NCBI GenBank assembly: GCA_049999765.1
Contig: JBNGIQ010006875.1
Span: 1 to 46,909 of the forward strand
Source of the DNA: Phaeoceros laevis
Taxonomy: Eukaryota > Anthocerotophyta > Anthocerotopsida > Notothyladales
Direction of reading: 5' to 3'
Length of the DNA: 46,909 nt
This document shows positions 22,550 to 31,913 of this stretch, piece after piece. Both the position numbers and the translations under genes were made by a program. The notes under the pieces are model-generated. The model was not told where the DNA came from and made no database searches. It worked only from the letters and a program-made list of their open reading frames with translations. Each line of letters opens with the position of its first letter. Position 1 is the stretch's first letter.

Positions 22550-23016
22550 TTGTCGACAAATTAATCTAGGTGTGCTACGACAGTTTTGTTAGTTGGAAGC
22601 TGGTTGTGTCTGCGAGTTCGATGTCTCAGGGTTTAAGACGATGACAAAGTGCAGTAAGCGTTAAAAGTTTCAGTTCCTGCTGATTCCTTGCCAGGCTGAT
22701 AGCATTTCAAGTTGTAGGATTTGGGGTGGAGGCTAGCAGCACCTTGTCTTGGTACTGAGGCACAAAGGTCTCCTAGTGCCCTTCGTTAACATCCTCCTGC
22801 AATGTGAAGCTACCTGAGACTCTTGGTTAAAGCTAACGTGCTGAACCTGCTTACCTGAGGTGGATTTCAAGATGGGCGAATTGCCCCAGAACATCACAAG
22901 TCTTCTCCACGGGCACAGCATGATATTCGAGCATAGCGGCAACGCATGCCAGATGTTTGATGCCCTCACCGAAGAACAACTCGTACACTACGAGAATCAG
23001 ATACAACAATATCGGG

Positions 23017-23601
23017 CTACAGTTCCGAAGGAAAGAGCTGGTGAGCATCTCCTTCCGGTTGCCTGGGTTCGCCATCGTGTGCGGAAGCGGAGGCAGCGGT
23101 CTGCGGGGTTTCGTCCGCAGGAACAGAGTCAGAAATGGATTTCGGAGCAGCAGGTTTAGAGTCTCCAGCAGCCATCTTCTGGCGGTATCTGGCCAGCCCC
23201 ACGCCCATTTCCCCATCGTAAGCTCTCTTAGGCGTGTGTTTCGCAATCAGCACAGTCTCGGAGCGAATGTGTTTGCACAGCGCCCGAATCTCCCGCAGGG
23301 CCCTGCGTATGTTCTGGGCAGCTTTCCCGTGCTGAAAGTTGGGAGTCCTCAAGCTCTGCATCACAGAGGGCCGCATCTCCGCTACCACCCGCTGCAGCTC
23401 CACGAATTTCTGGCCGTTGGCGTTAGGGACAGGGCCGGGGGCGGGAGCAGCCGCAAGGCTGGCCCTCTTCCTCTTGGCCCTCACCGTCGCCCTAGCTGAC
23501 AGTGGACCACCGTCAGCCTGGCCTTCCCCACCTGAATCCTGCTGCACCATCATCCGATCATCTTCCATCGCCGCAGTCAGTGTGCCTAGTCTCTCACCCA
23601 A
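23017..23601 (-). CDS. Unrecognised basic/Ala-rich protein, divergent from PEX13
   Basis: An uninterrupted 194-residue frame. The N-terminal ~55 residues are low-complexity and basic (RAKRKRASLAAAPAPG). The middle looks like a folded helical domain: KFVELQRVVAEMRPSVMQSL, NIRRALREIRALCKHIRSE, AYDGEMGVGLARYRQKM. The C-terminal tail is Ala/Pro/Glu-rich. It starts 372 bases from the PEX13 start on the opposite strand, consistent with a shared promoter. I do not recognise the family. The 3' end may continue by splicing into minus-strand frames below 23017 (a donor CACCTCAG|GTAAGC exists near 22853), which I could not resolve. Confidence 0.5.
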   Translation of the reverse strand: MGERLGTLTAAMEDDRMMVQQDSGGEGQADGGPLSARATVRAKRKRASLAAAPAPGPVPNANGQKFVELQRVVAEMRPSVMQSLRTPNFQHGKAAQNIRRALREIRALCKHIRSETVLIAKHTPKRAYDGEMGVGLARYRQKMAAGDSKPAAPKSISDSVPADETPQTAASASAHDGEPRQPEGDAHQLFPSEL

Positions 23602-23973
23602 GCGGTGCCAGCTGCCAGACTATCAGATGCATGGTTAAAAAGGCACGTTTCAGACTATGCCATCAAAATGTGTTGGCGCTAACCGGGGTTGTTTGGTTAG
23701 ACAACTACAAAACCGAAAGTTTGGCGAAGAGTCCCATATGGACTTAAAAGTGTAAAGTTATGTTTCCGGGTTTGCCCACGTTTCATCAGCCTGGGCGCTG
23801 ATCCAGTCCCCGGGTCTTGCACCGCCTTCTTCACTGATTCTGTCGAACTATATGTGACCTGTGGTGGTGAAATACAGGAAGCAACGGGGGTTAGTCTTTA
23901 TCTCAAAGGGGACGGAGTCTACTCTGGCAGAGCACCCATTGCTGTCGTGACAGCGACAGCACCGGCGGGGATC
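23602..23973. promoter_or_regulatory. Probable bidirectional promoter between PEX13 and the divergent ORF
   Basis: 372 bases separate two divergent starts. No canonical TATA box is placed convincingly for either gene. Assignment is by position only. Confidence 0.4.
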
Positions 23974-25246
23974 ATGTCTAGTAGTCAGGGTGAGTCACAG
24001 TGATGTTTGTTTGCTGCCTTTGCCTGGAAGACACAAGTGAATCAAAAAGCTTCAGTGTCCTGAAGTGGCTGTCCATATTTCATCAGGACGGCCTTTAAAG
24101 CCTTGGGAGCGAGCGGGTGTGGATACTAGTGCAAGTTCCCCGTTCCCCCCCAATTCAGGGACCACCAGCACCGCAGCTGCAGTAGCTGCTGCAGGAACAG
24201 CCATCGGCGATGTCAAACCGGAAGATGCAAACTCTTCAAGAGCAGGGCAGACTGTTGCTGGCAGGCCCATGCCGCCCAGGCCCTGGGAAAGACCTAATAT
24301 TGGTGAGTTGTTGTGCCTTGTCTCCGTGTTTCGTTTACCCTGCTGCGGTCCGCTTTGAGAGCAGGGTGGTATGAAGCTCAACATTGCCATTACGCACAGG
24401 CTATGGAGCGACTGGTTACGGATCGGCAGTGTATGGGACTGGCTATGGATCAACAGGTTATGGATCAACAGGGTACGGGTCGTCAATGGGATATGGTGGA
24501 ATGGCAAGTTATAATCGTCCGATGTACGGCAGCTATGGTGGGAGTACTTACGGAAATAGCTTAATGGGCAGTTCATATGGAGGTGGAATGTATGGTGGGA
24601 TGTTTAACAACAGGTATGGAGGCTATGGCGGCGGTATGAATGGTGGGATGATGGGAGGACCATACGGCGGTGGGCCTTGGGATCCGAATGATCCTAATGG
24701 ACCTGGTGGTCCTCCTGCCGGACCACCTAGTTTCTGGCAATCCATGCTAAGGGTGGTAAGTGGCTATTGTTTGATCTGCGCAAGGAAAAAAATCGTTTGT
24801 CGAAGCTTCCCATAGGACCGGTAACTTAACCTCTTGCATTGTTGAGCAGCTGCACGGAGTAGTCAATTTCTTCGGACGGATTTCTATACTTGTTGATGAG
24901 AACACTCAAGCCTTCCATTTCTTCATCACAGCTCTCCTTCAGGTACTGTTGCCAACAGGCTTTATGGATCAGTTGCTTTTTTGTTTTCCCCCATGTCGTT
25001 CAAAGGCCTAATATTCCCCTGGTATCTGCTCAGCTAGCCGATCGTGCTGGAATGTTGTATGGGGAGCTTGCAAGATTTGTGCTCAGGATACTGGGTTTCC
25101 GCACAAGTAGGATCGCACGATCTCAGGAAGCAAGCAAAAGTCTGCAAGGGGATGAGAAAATATTTGCACTCGATGACAAACCAAGTCTCGGGGATGGTGG
25201 TTGGGACAGTGTATGGACATCGGGGGATAAAAAACCATCGCAGTAG
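23974..25246 (+). CDS. PEX13: PEX13, peroxisomal membrane docking protein (5 exons)
   Basis: Exons 23974-23989, 24087-24302, 24400-24755, 24850-24942 and 25034-25246 join in phase to 297 residues. The N-terminus has two KPWER/RPWER motifs (RPLKPWERAG; MPPRPWERPN) typical of plant PEX13. Exon 3 is a Gly/Tyr/Ser/Met-rich low-complexity segment of about 85 residues (TGYGSTGYGS; GGMYGGMFNN), recently of interest as a FG-like peroxisomal pore meshwork. The conserved membrane core follows: FWQSMLRV/LHGVVNFFGRISILVDENTQ, AFHFFITALLQ, then DRAGMLYGELARFVLRILG. The C-terminus ends in WDSVW. The protein sits in the peroxisome membrane with PEX14 and takes part in PTS1/PTS2 cargo import. Like other plant PEX13s it has no SH3 domain. 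No lesions. Confidence 0.95.
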
Positions 25247-25623
25247 GCTCTTGTTGCCACTGCTTGTTAAGCAAAAAAGCTGCCTCTCTTTCCTTGCAGC
25301 TTTCGGGAGCCCTCTATACTTGTACCATAGTGATTTCCCACGACCCTCCCTGTTGTAACTGCAAAAGTAGGTCGTAGCAACTCTAATATTCCAGTGTATT
25401 AGACTCATCAGTTGGCAGTATGTCACCTTTCTCAGAATTGACGGGACCTTGTACCCTGACTTTGTGCCCTGACTTTGTGTATGTTTGGCCCTTTGTATCG
25501 TGTTGCGGAAACTTGGAATGCAGGATCAGTGGCACTATCATGTGCCGGCACAATCAAAATCATATATGGAAATGCGGTTGCAAGAGTTTGCTGAACCTGG
25601 CAATTGCAGCTTCGTCTGTCTTT

Positions 25624-27570
25624 CTAAGTGGATTGCGAAGAAGAGTTCTGCAGTGCATTTAGCATCACCATTGCGCCAACAAAGTTTGCGGCACCTATCT
25701 GCAATTGTAGGGGAAGAGAAGGTCCTTATGTCAATCCTACCCTATGCCCCTTTCCAGAGAATAGAACTGCTCCTTCGACCTTCAAGAGTCCGCTAGGACT
25801 TACCAACAACAGAGGCGGTGAGATTGCACCAACAGCAACTAGCCAACAAAAACTGAAGAACAAAAACTGCAAGGAGAAACCCATTCCAACATCAGTGCCA
25901 ACCACCACGTGAGCTCTATTACAAATTTGTTTAAGGTCGCAATTGCTGGTAGCTTACCATCCGCCCTACCACTGTAGACATATAAAAAGAATCTGCACCG
26001 TTTAAGCCTTGAGAATCGCCAAGGCCCGTTCCAATATAGTACACTCCAAACACCTGAAGAATACCTTTAGAACTCGGGAAGGAATTCTCCAAGAGGTAGC
26101 AACGGGTAAAACCAACTGGCTTGGGAGAGGAGAAGGAGAGGCTACCACAGCAAGGACAGCTCCTACTTGTATCCAGCCAGGAGCAACGGTCTGAAGGTCG
26201 AACAAAAAGCCTGTATACATCGTTGTAGAGCAACGCAAAAAAAGATTATCAAATCAGCAATGACAAAGAAAGCAGAGTATAGAGCCATCTGTAACACACG
26301 AGCAGCAAACATACTGACAAAATACTTGCAGAGGTGTGCTAACTATCTCAAATTCCTCCGTGGAGAGCCTACCAAAGATTGGTTTCGGAAAAAGGAACAG
26401 CGCTATCCCAGCAATCGAAATGTAGCTGCCTGTAAAGATAGCTACCACTGCTTGTTTTCTTATCCTCTGAGTGATCTTGCTTGTTTCTAATCTTTGAGTG
26501 CTCCTCATTCTTTCCATTCTTCTTGTTCCCACCATAACAAGATCTGGAATGGCTTCCTCGCTTACATTAAACTTGTCAAACCGTTGTTCTGATGCTGCAC
26601 GGATGCTGCAACCGATGATGATCAACCCGTAGGCGTGCACGTCCACAACAGTTTTCAAAACAGCATCCTACTCCAAAAGTATATCACAACAAAACAGCTT
26701 CCCCTTTGAAAAGTTTTAAAGCAAGTGAGCCAAGTCCAAGACAGTATCTTACCAAATCATACCATCCTTTGACAACGATGCCACTTCCGGGTGAGAAGCA
26801 ACCTCTCCATCGGGACCAGCTGCCATCTGGTCCGCTATCCGAATCTCATTCGGTGCCATGCTAAGGGCCAGTATCACAGCCTGAGCATCCCCCTTACGCC
26901 CTGCATGGGCATCTCCCAAAAGTCGTCCTAATATAATCACATCTCCATCTGCCGCAACATGACCGCCTCTATTTACATCACCCATGACCTGCACGCAAGT
27001 AAGCAATTGATGTAGTGTATGTAACCTTGCAAGCGAGACGTACAGCCACAGACAGGGTCAGCAAATTACCACAATGGTGCCTGAATGCTCCACAAACTCC
27101 CCGAAGCGGATGGTCCTCCTTATGTACAGGCAGGGGGCACCTTGAGCTGCCTCCTTGGATTTTTGCTTTTCTTTTGGTGAAGCCACTTGATGAATCCTAA
27201 ACCATGGTGGGTCAGGTTTGCCATACACTTGAAAGTCCGTTTTCCTTTTCCAGAAGGCCGGTCCCCCTCCTGGTTGAGCACTTGAAATGTGATACTTCCT
27301 GCTACTGTATCCAGATGAAGCTGAATATGTGACTCGAAAGCAGGCTGCCTCATGTAGAGAATTGGACCATTGAGGACACCAAATTGGCGACAATCTAGGA
27401 ACACTGCAACCTGATATTTTTGCTGAGCCAGCGATAGGTGGGTGGACAGGGAACAGTGTCCTTGACGGCACAGAGCGACTTCCTGTAACCTCTGTAAGCG
27501 GCGACGACACCAGTTCATTTCGTGGGCCTGATGGCTGCTTCAAGGTGAGGTCCGACGTCAGCCGGCCCAT
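25624..27570 (-). CDS. minC: MinC C-terminal domain fused in frame to a four-helix membrane domain (7 exons)
   Basis: Exons 27570-27070, 26988-26753, 26605-26373, 26210-26146, 26053-25958, 25866-25804 and 25698-25624 join in phase to 422 residues. From about residue 148: LYIRRTIRFGEFVEHSGTIV / VMGDVNRGGHVAADGDVIIL, GRLLGDAHAGRKGDAQAVIL, APNEIRIADQMA, HPEVASLSKDGMI. This is the beta-helical C-terminal domain of the division inhibitor MinC, closest in remembered pattern to cyanobacterial MinC, hence probably plastid division. The donor in ATTTG|GTAAGA joins CIRAASEQRF, which resembles the usual MinC end (EGIRIAKAADF). The same exon then continues through a basic region into hydrophobic helices (AVVAIFTGSYISIAGIALFL; WIQVGAVLAVVFGVYYIG; FLFFSFCWLVAVGAI; IGAANFVGAMVML) and a stop. 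The N-terminal ~145 residues and true start are uncertain: no clear MinC N-domain, and upstream exons are possible. Read without that splice, MinC would stop after GMIW. Confidence 0.75.
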
Positions 27571-27852
27571 TATGAGCTCAGTCTCTCCTGGAGCTGCTTT
27601 TCTTGAGGCAACCCTTCTTGTGTCGCGAACGGCACTGAAGCCACAAAGGATGTGTCACCGCCGCGAACTCGGCGAATTGGGTTCCCAGGCGAGTGCGAGG
27701 CTCGCTGCTCGCTGGAAAGGCCGCTTCATCTCGTGCAGGGCTCTGTGAATTTCCGAACGTCAATGCTCAAAAAGTTTCGGCTTCTTCAGACCAAGAATTG
27801 TGGGGTCCGTTCAGAACTTCAGAACACAAACGCGAGACTTCGGTAGAACTGC

Positions 27853-27924
27853 AGGAGGCAACCAGGGTTGAACTGGTGACCTATCGGACTGCAGCCGATT
27901 GCTCTACCGCTGAGCTATACCTCC
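27853..27924 (-). tRNA. trnC-GCA: tRNA-Cys (GCA)
   Basis: A 72-nt cloverleaf. Acceptor stem GGAGGTA pairs with TGCCTCC (one G-T wobble). D stem GCTC/GAGC, with A-box TAGCTCAGCGGTAGAGC. Anticodon stem ATCGG/CCGAT with loop CTGCAGT, giving anticodon GCA. T stem ACCAG/CTGGT with loop TTCAACC. The discriminator is U, as expected for tRNA-Cys. No CCA is encoded and no intron is present. It lies just upstream of the MinC-fusion gene on the same strand. Confidence 0.95.
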
Positions 27925-28019
27925 ATGTGTTACAATTTCATATCTTTTTTATATAGAAATTTGAGTAAGAGTAGAGCCCTCAAAAGGATTCATGCCACTT
28001 GATTGATTTTGAGATTAGA

Positions 28020-28574
28020 CTAGTAACCTTGCGGACCCCGGAGGATGGGAATGTCTGCAAAGTTGTAAATGAGATACACATAGGCACCTGCAAAGATACC
28101 AAGCGATGCAGCCAGCACACTGAACCACACAAGTCCTCCAAACGACTTTGATAGCTGCGCATTCACGGCTTTCACCACCTCCGAGTCGTTGTCGCTGCAG
28201 CTGTCATCCTGTGCTGCTCCTTCCTGCCTCTTGGTAGCACGGTGTTCATCCTCCGCTGCGATCTTCCATGGTGCTCTGCTCCTCCTTCTGCCAGCTGGAA
28301 GAGGCCTGATCCCCAGCAGCAGGGACTTGCTGGCAAACCCCTCACATGGCAGCCCTCGGACAACAGAACCGCTAGCAGCTGCCTTCCTTGGTGCGCTGGT
28401 CAAGCACGAATGCCATGGTGGCAGGACTAATGAGGCTGCGGCTGTTGCCCCTGCTCTGATGGGCGCGACCGAGGAGCAGGGGCGCCACGGCAGTGGGGAC
28501 ATCATTGGTGAAGCGGACGCAGGGGCTGACTTGCTCGGAGTACAAAACCCCGGCATTGGGGTGGGGCAAAACAA
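28020..28574 (-). CDS. Predicted plastid-targeted single-helix membrane protein
   Basis: A 184-residue frame. The first ~90 residues are rich in Ser, Ala, Pro and Arg with few acids (SAPASASPMMSPLPW; GATAAASLVLPPW), as in a chloroplast transit peptide. An acidic/basic stretch follows (EDEHRATKRQEG, DDSCSDNDSEVV). Near the C-terminus VNAQLSKSFGGLVWF leads into a helix (SVLAASLGIFAGAYVYLIY) and the end NFADIPILRGPQGY. It is probably a small thylakoid or envelope protein with one transmembrane helix. I do not recognise the family. The start is the first in-frame Met; earlier exons cannot be excluded. Confidence 0.55.
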   Translation of the reverse strand: MFCPTPMPGFCTPSKSAPASASPMMSPLPWRPCSSVAPIRAGATAAASLVLPPWHSCLTSAPRKAAASGSVVRGLPCEGFASKSLLLGIRPLPAGRRRSRAPWKIAAEDEHRATKRQEGAAQDDSCSDNDSEVVKAVNAQLSKSFGGLVWFSVLAASLGIFAGAYVYLIYNFADIPILRGPQGY

Positions 28575-29895
28575 AATGGGTAACAGTTTCGCCCTGGCGC
28601 GGCTATTTGAAGTTATCTCTGCGAAGTTGCGAACTGTTTGCGGAAGAGCATGGCGGACTCTGTTTCAGGAGTCCTGACTCCTGAGTCATGGAGTGCGCGA
28701 TGGAGGAGCCAGGAAGGATGGAGTCGCGGAAGCGGCTGGTCGTGATCATATCTTTCTCCTCTGATGATGGTATCCAGCGGGTTTGTGCTCTCAGTGACAG
28801 GGAAGGAGCAACAAGCTAGGCTGCACTTGGGACAAGGCAGCTGCGCATCTGGCCGCGGCCTGCTTGTAGATATATGTGGTGGTGAATCTCATGATGGCAA
28901 CCGGATCGCTCGCTGCCACGCCGCGCGCCTCGTAGGACCTCATCTCAGGCTGGCATCTTGGAAGAAGGCACCTAGTAGTATCCACTAGGCAAGCGGCAGC
29001 AAGCCTATAGCACGGGAGGAGATTGGAAATGGCAGCGCAGCGCACTCGACCTGACTCTTACCTTGGTGCGAAGGCGCGACCGTTTCCTGCTTCTTACGTT
29101 GGTCGGCATTGCATGGTTCTTACAACTTGACCCCGAGGTGTCACCAGATTTGGCTGCTCAGAACGTATTAGATCAAGCTTGGATGACACTGGGCATGTCT
29201 TTAATCTCGACCCCTGATCATGAGCTTCGCGAGAGTCCTTGGCCAGCTTGGAGGAGGTTTACACCGAGTGATGGAACATTTCTTCTTTGAATTGCTGGAC
29301 ATCCGTTAGACGATTCGTGCAGCTTACTCAATTTGACCTGATATTCATGTGTGTTTAGGTTGAGCCTATGATGACAAGCCTGCAGATTTTGTGACTACCC
29401 AAGTGGCTCTCTAGAGAACTATACATCATTTCCGAGGTCTTCTAGATCTATGACGTTGAAGGTTGAAGCTGCAAGCAGCACGTGTGTAGATGTGAACTGG
29501 CAATGGTTTATCCATGGCCACTGCTGCACCACTTTAAACGGAAGGCAAGACCTTTTGTCTCAACCTCTCAAATCCTCCATAACTATCATGCCTCAAGAAA
29601 ATAAAAGCTCGTGGAACCTACGATCCGGTGACCAGCGTAGTGAAGGTGGCAGAGGGCTGATCAGTAACAAAAGACCACATAAGATTGCGGTAACGTTGGC
29701 AGCTGAATTCGTCAACCGAATGATACAACTTTCTGCACATAGCTGTTGAATCCAAATTATTGTAAACGCTTTGACAAAAAGGCTTCCAGCTCCCACGCCG
29801 ATGCTCCAAAGCAGGATATGATGTATTTAGAACATGATGCTCAAGAAGGAATTTTTATGTAAGGCCCCGAATACATTTAGGTGCGCTTTTGTTCA

Positions 29896-29915
29896 CACCC
29901 AACCGCGGTTGGGTG
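29896..29915. repeat. 20-bp perfect palindrome
   Basis: CACCCAACCGCGGTTGGGTG is identical to its reverse complement. One base pair beyond is mismatched, then TTC/GAA continue the symmetry. It is followed by GCGAACCGGG, a phrase that recurs at 30002 and, as GTGAACCGGGC, near 35321. Confidence 0.9.
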
Positions 29916-31823
29916 CGAACCGGGATGAGAAATCGATGTAATATATGGTGAAAAGTTTCTCGCTCCGTCTAATACGTGCCATGTGGGGTTTTCTGTTGGG
30001 GGCGAACCGGGCCTGACCGGGCCCGACGTTGNNNNNNNNNNNNNNNNNNNNNNNNNNNNNNNNNNNNNNNNNNNNNNNNNNNNNNNNNNNNNNNNNNNNN
30101 NNNNNNNNNNNNNNNNNNNNNNNNNNNNNNNGGTAGATGCATGTCATATAGGCCACCCTAACTTCACCCCCTTATAACTTTTGTATTTTCTAATGAACTC
30201 TAAATTATTGTTTTTTACACGTGTAGGTGAGGGTGGAAACAAGTTTCACAAAAACTTTGGGACCAATCCATTCAATACTGTAGATCTTATTAAAGAGAGA
30301 AGGGAATATTCAAGAGTGTACTTTATGGGCCACTTTTGTAACCACGATAGTCCACTAATATATTTTAGCGGTTGATGTCTGACAAATTCAGTTTCCCCCC
30401 CACATGTCTCCTCCCTACTTGAGCAAGGTTTGTATTAAACCTTTTTTTTGCCTCGTTGGAGCATCGTGCAGGTGAATATTCCCTGCTCCACCTCTCTCTC
30501 TCTGCTTGGCCTCAATCCGGAATGGTCTCCGGAATGCGCTAAGTGTCGCGGCGAAGTTCGTCCTTTCCGGCGCAAATTTCAGTCTAACCATCTCATCTTC
30601 GGTCCAGATTTGTTCTGTCCTATCTTGCTCCATACATGAGCCTTAGGTCGTCGTCCTCACCAAGTTTTAGGCGCTGCAGATTAGGATGGAGGCTGTTCTT
30701 TCGTTTCTGAGCTTGGGGTGGCGCGCGGTGTCCCTCTTAGAAATACCGCCTCCGGCATGCTTTTGACTGGTGACGCTTCCATGCTAGGTTAGGGCAGGGA
30801 TGGTGGTGTGAGGGCTCTCGCTTACTGTTCTCATCATCGTGTGACCAGTGTGGGGGAAGTGGTGGCGTCTCCGCTCCGGTAGATGGTTTTGTGTTGAGCC
30901 TGCAAAGCTGAGGAGAAGAAGGGGCGAGAGCTGAGCGGCATGGCGTCCTCTGTCTGGGGCAGTAGGTTCACCTGTTTCGTAGGGGAGACGCAATGCCTGC
31001 GAGCCAAGACAGCTCGAGGTCGAGGTGGGCACGGCAGCAGTCCGCTGTCCAGCAGGTGNNNNNNNNNNNNNNNNNNNNNNNNNNNNNNNNNNNNNNNNNN
31101 NNNNNNNNNNNNNNNNNNNNNNNNNNNNNNNNNNNNNNNNNNNNNNNNNNNNNNNNNNNNNNNNNNNNNNNNNNNNNNNNNNNNNNNNNNNNNNNNNNNN
31201 NNNNNNNNNNNNNNNNNNNNNNNNNNNNNNNNNNNNNNNNNNNNNNNNNNNNNNNNNNNNNNNNNNNNNNNNNNNNNNNNNNNNNNNNNNNNNNNNNNNN
31301 NNNNNNNNNNNNNNNNNNNNNNNNNNNNNNNNNNNNNNNNNNNNNNNNNNNNNNNNNNNNNNNNNNNNNNNNNNNNNNNNNNNNNNNNNNNNNNNNNNNN
31401 NNNNNNNNNNNNNNNNNNNNNNNNNNNNNNNNNNNNNNNNNNNNNNNNNNNNNNNNNNGGCGGGGGGACGGGTTGGCGGGCGAGAGGCTGGCGGGCCGTG
31501 AGAGGAGGGCACGCCGGGGAGACGAGAGGCTGGCGGGGACCCTACGTTCAATTCGCTGCCTCGTCACTGAGTTGCTGAACCTCTTCAATTCGTTGCCTCC
31601 TCGCTGACCACGAGTTTCTGAACGCAAGAAATACGAGGTGGCAACTCCCAGGGTGCTGCTGAGAGAGCCTGGCATTGAGGATGGCTGCACTTCTTCCATT
31701 GGACGTTGAAACCTCAATCTGATATCCTGACTACTTACGGAGCATACTATGATAGAAGCATGCAACGAGGTGAGTGAATGTTGCATGTAAGCAACCATTA
31801 AAAGCTTGTTATAGAGAATCCTG

Positions 31824-31886
31824 GACAAAATGCTTCTGCGCTGACAAAATGCTTCTACGCTTCAGGACAAAATGCATCTACGCTGA
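31824..31886 (+). repeat. Short tandem repeat GACAAAATGC(T/A)TCT(G/A)CGCT, 3 copies
   Basis: Three ~20-bp copies begin at 31824, 31843 and 31865 with small differences, between the second N gap and the transposase 3' end. Confidence 0.8.
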
Positions 31887-31913
31887 TTGCAAACGAGGAC
31901 TGTTGTACTCTGA

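Larger units (their letters stand above)
28575..31913. other. Gene-poor stretch with two assembly gaps
   Basis: N gaps at 30032-30131 (100) and 31059-31458 (400, nominal sizes) interrupt it. Sequence flanking the second gap is low-complexity and G-rich on the downstream side (GGGGGGACGGG, GGCGGGCGAGAGGCTGGCGG). Open frames crossing the gaps are artefacts of the Ns. No gene is recognised. Confidence 0.6.

Noticed and set aside
22860-23159. Plus-strand frame of 99 codons after the PTB gene
   Set aside because: It overlaps the better-looking minus-strand frame and has no family resemblance or splice support.
30940-31607. Several open frames of 150-280 codons across the 400-N gap
   Set aside because: They are open only because the Ns contain no stop codons.
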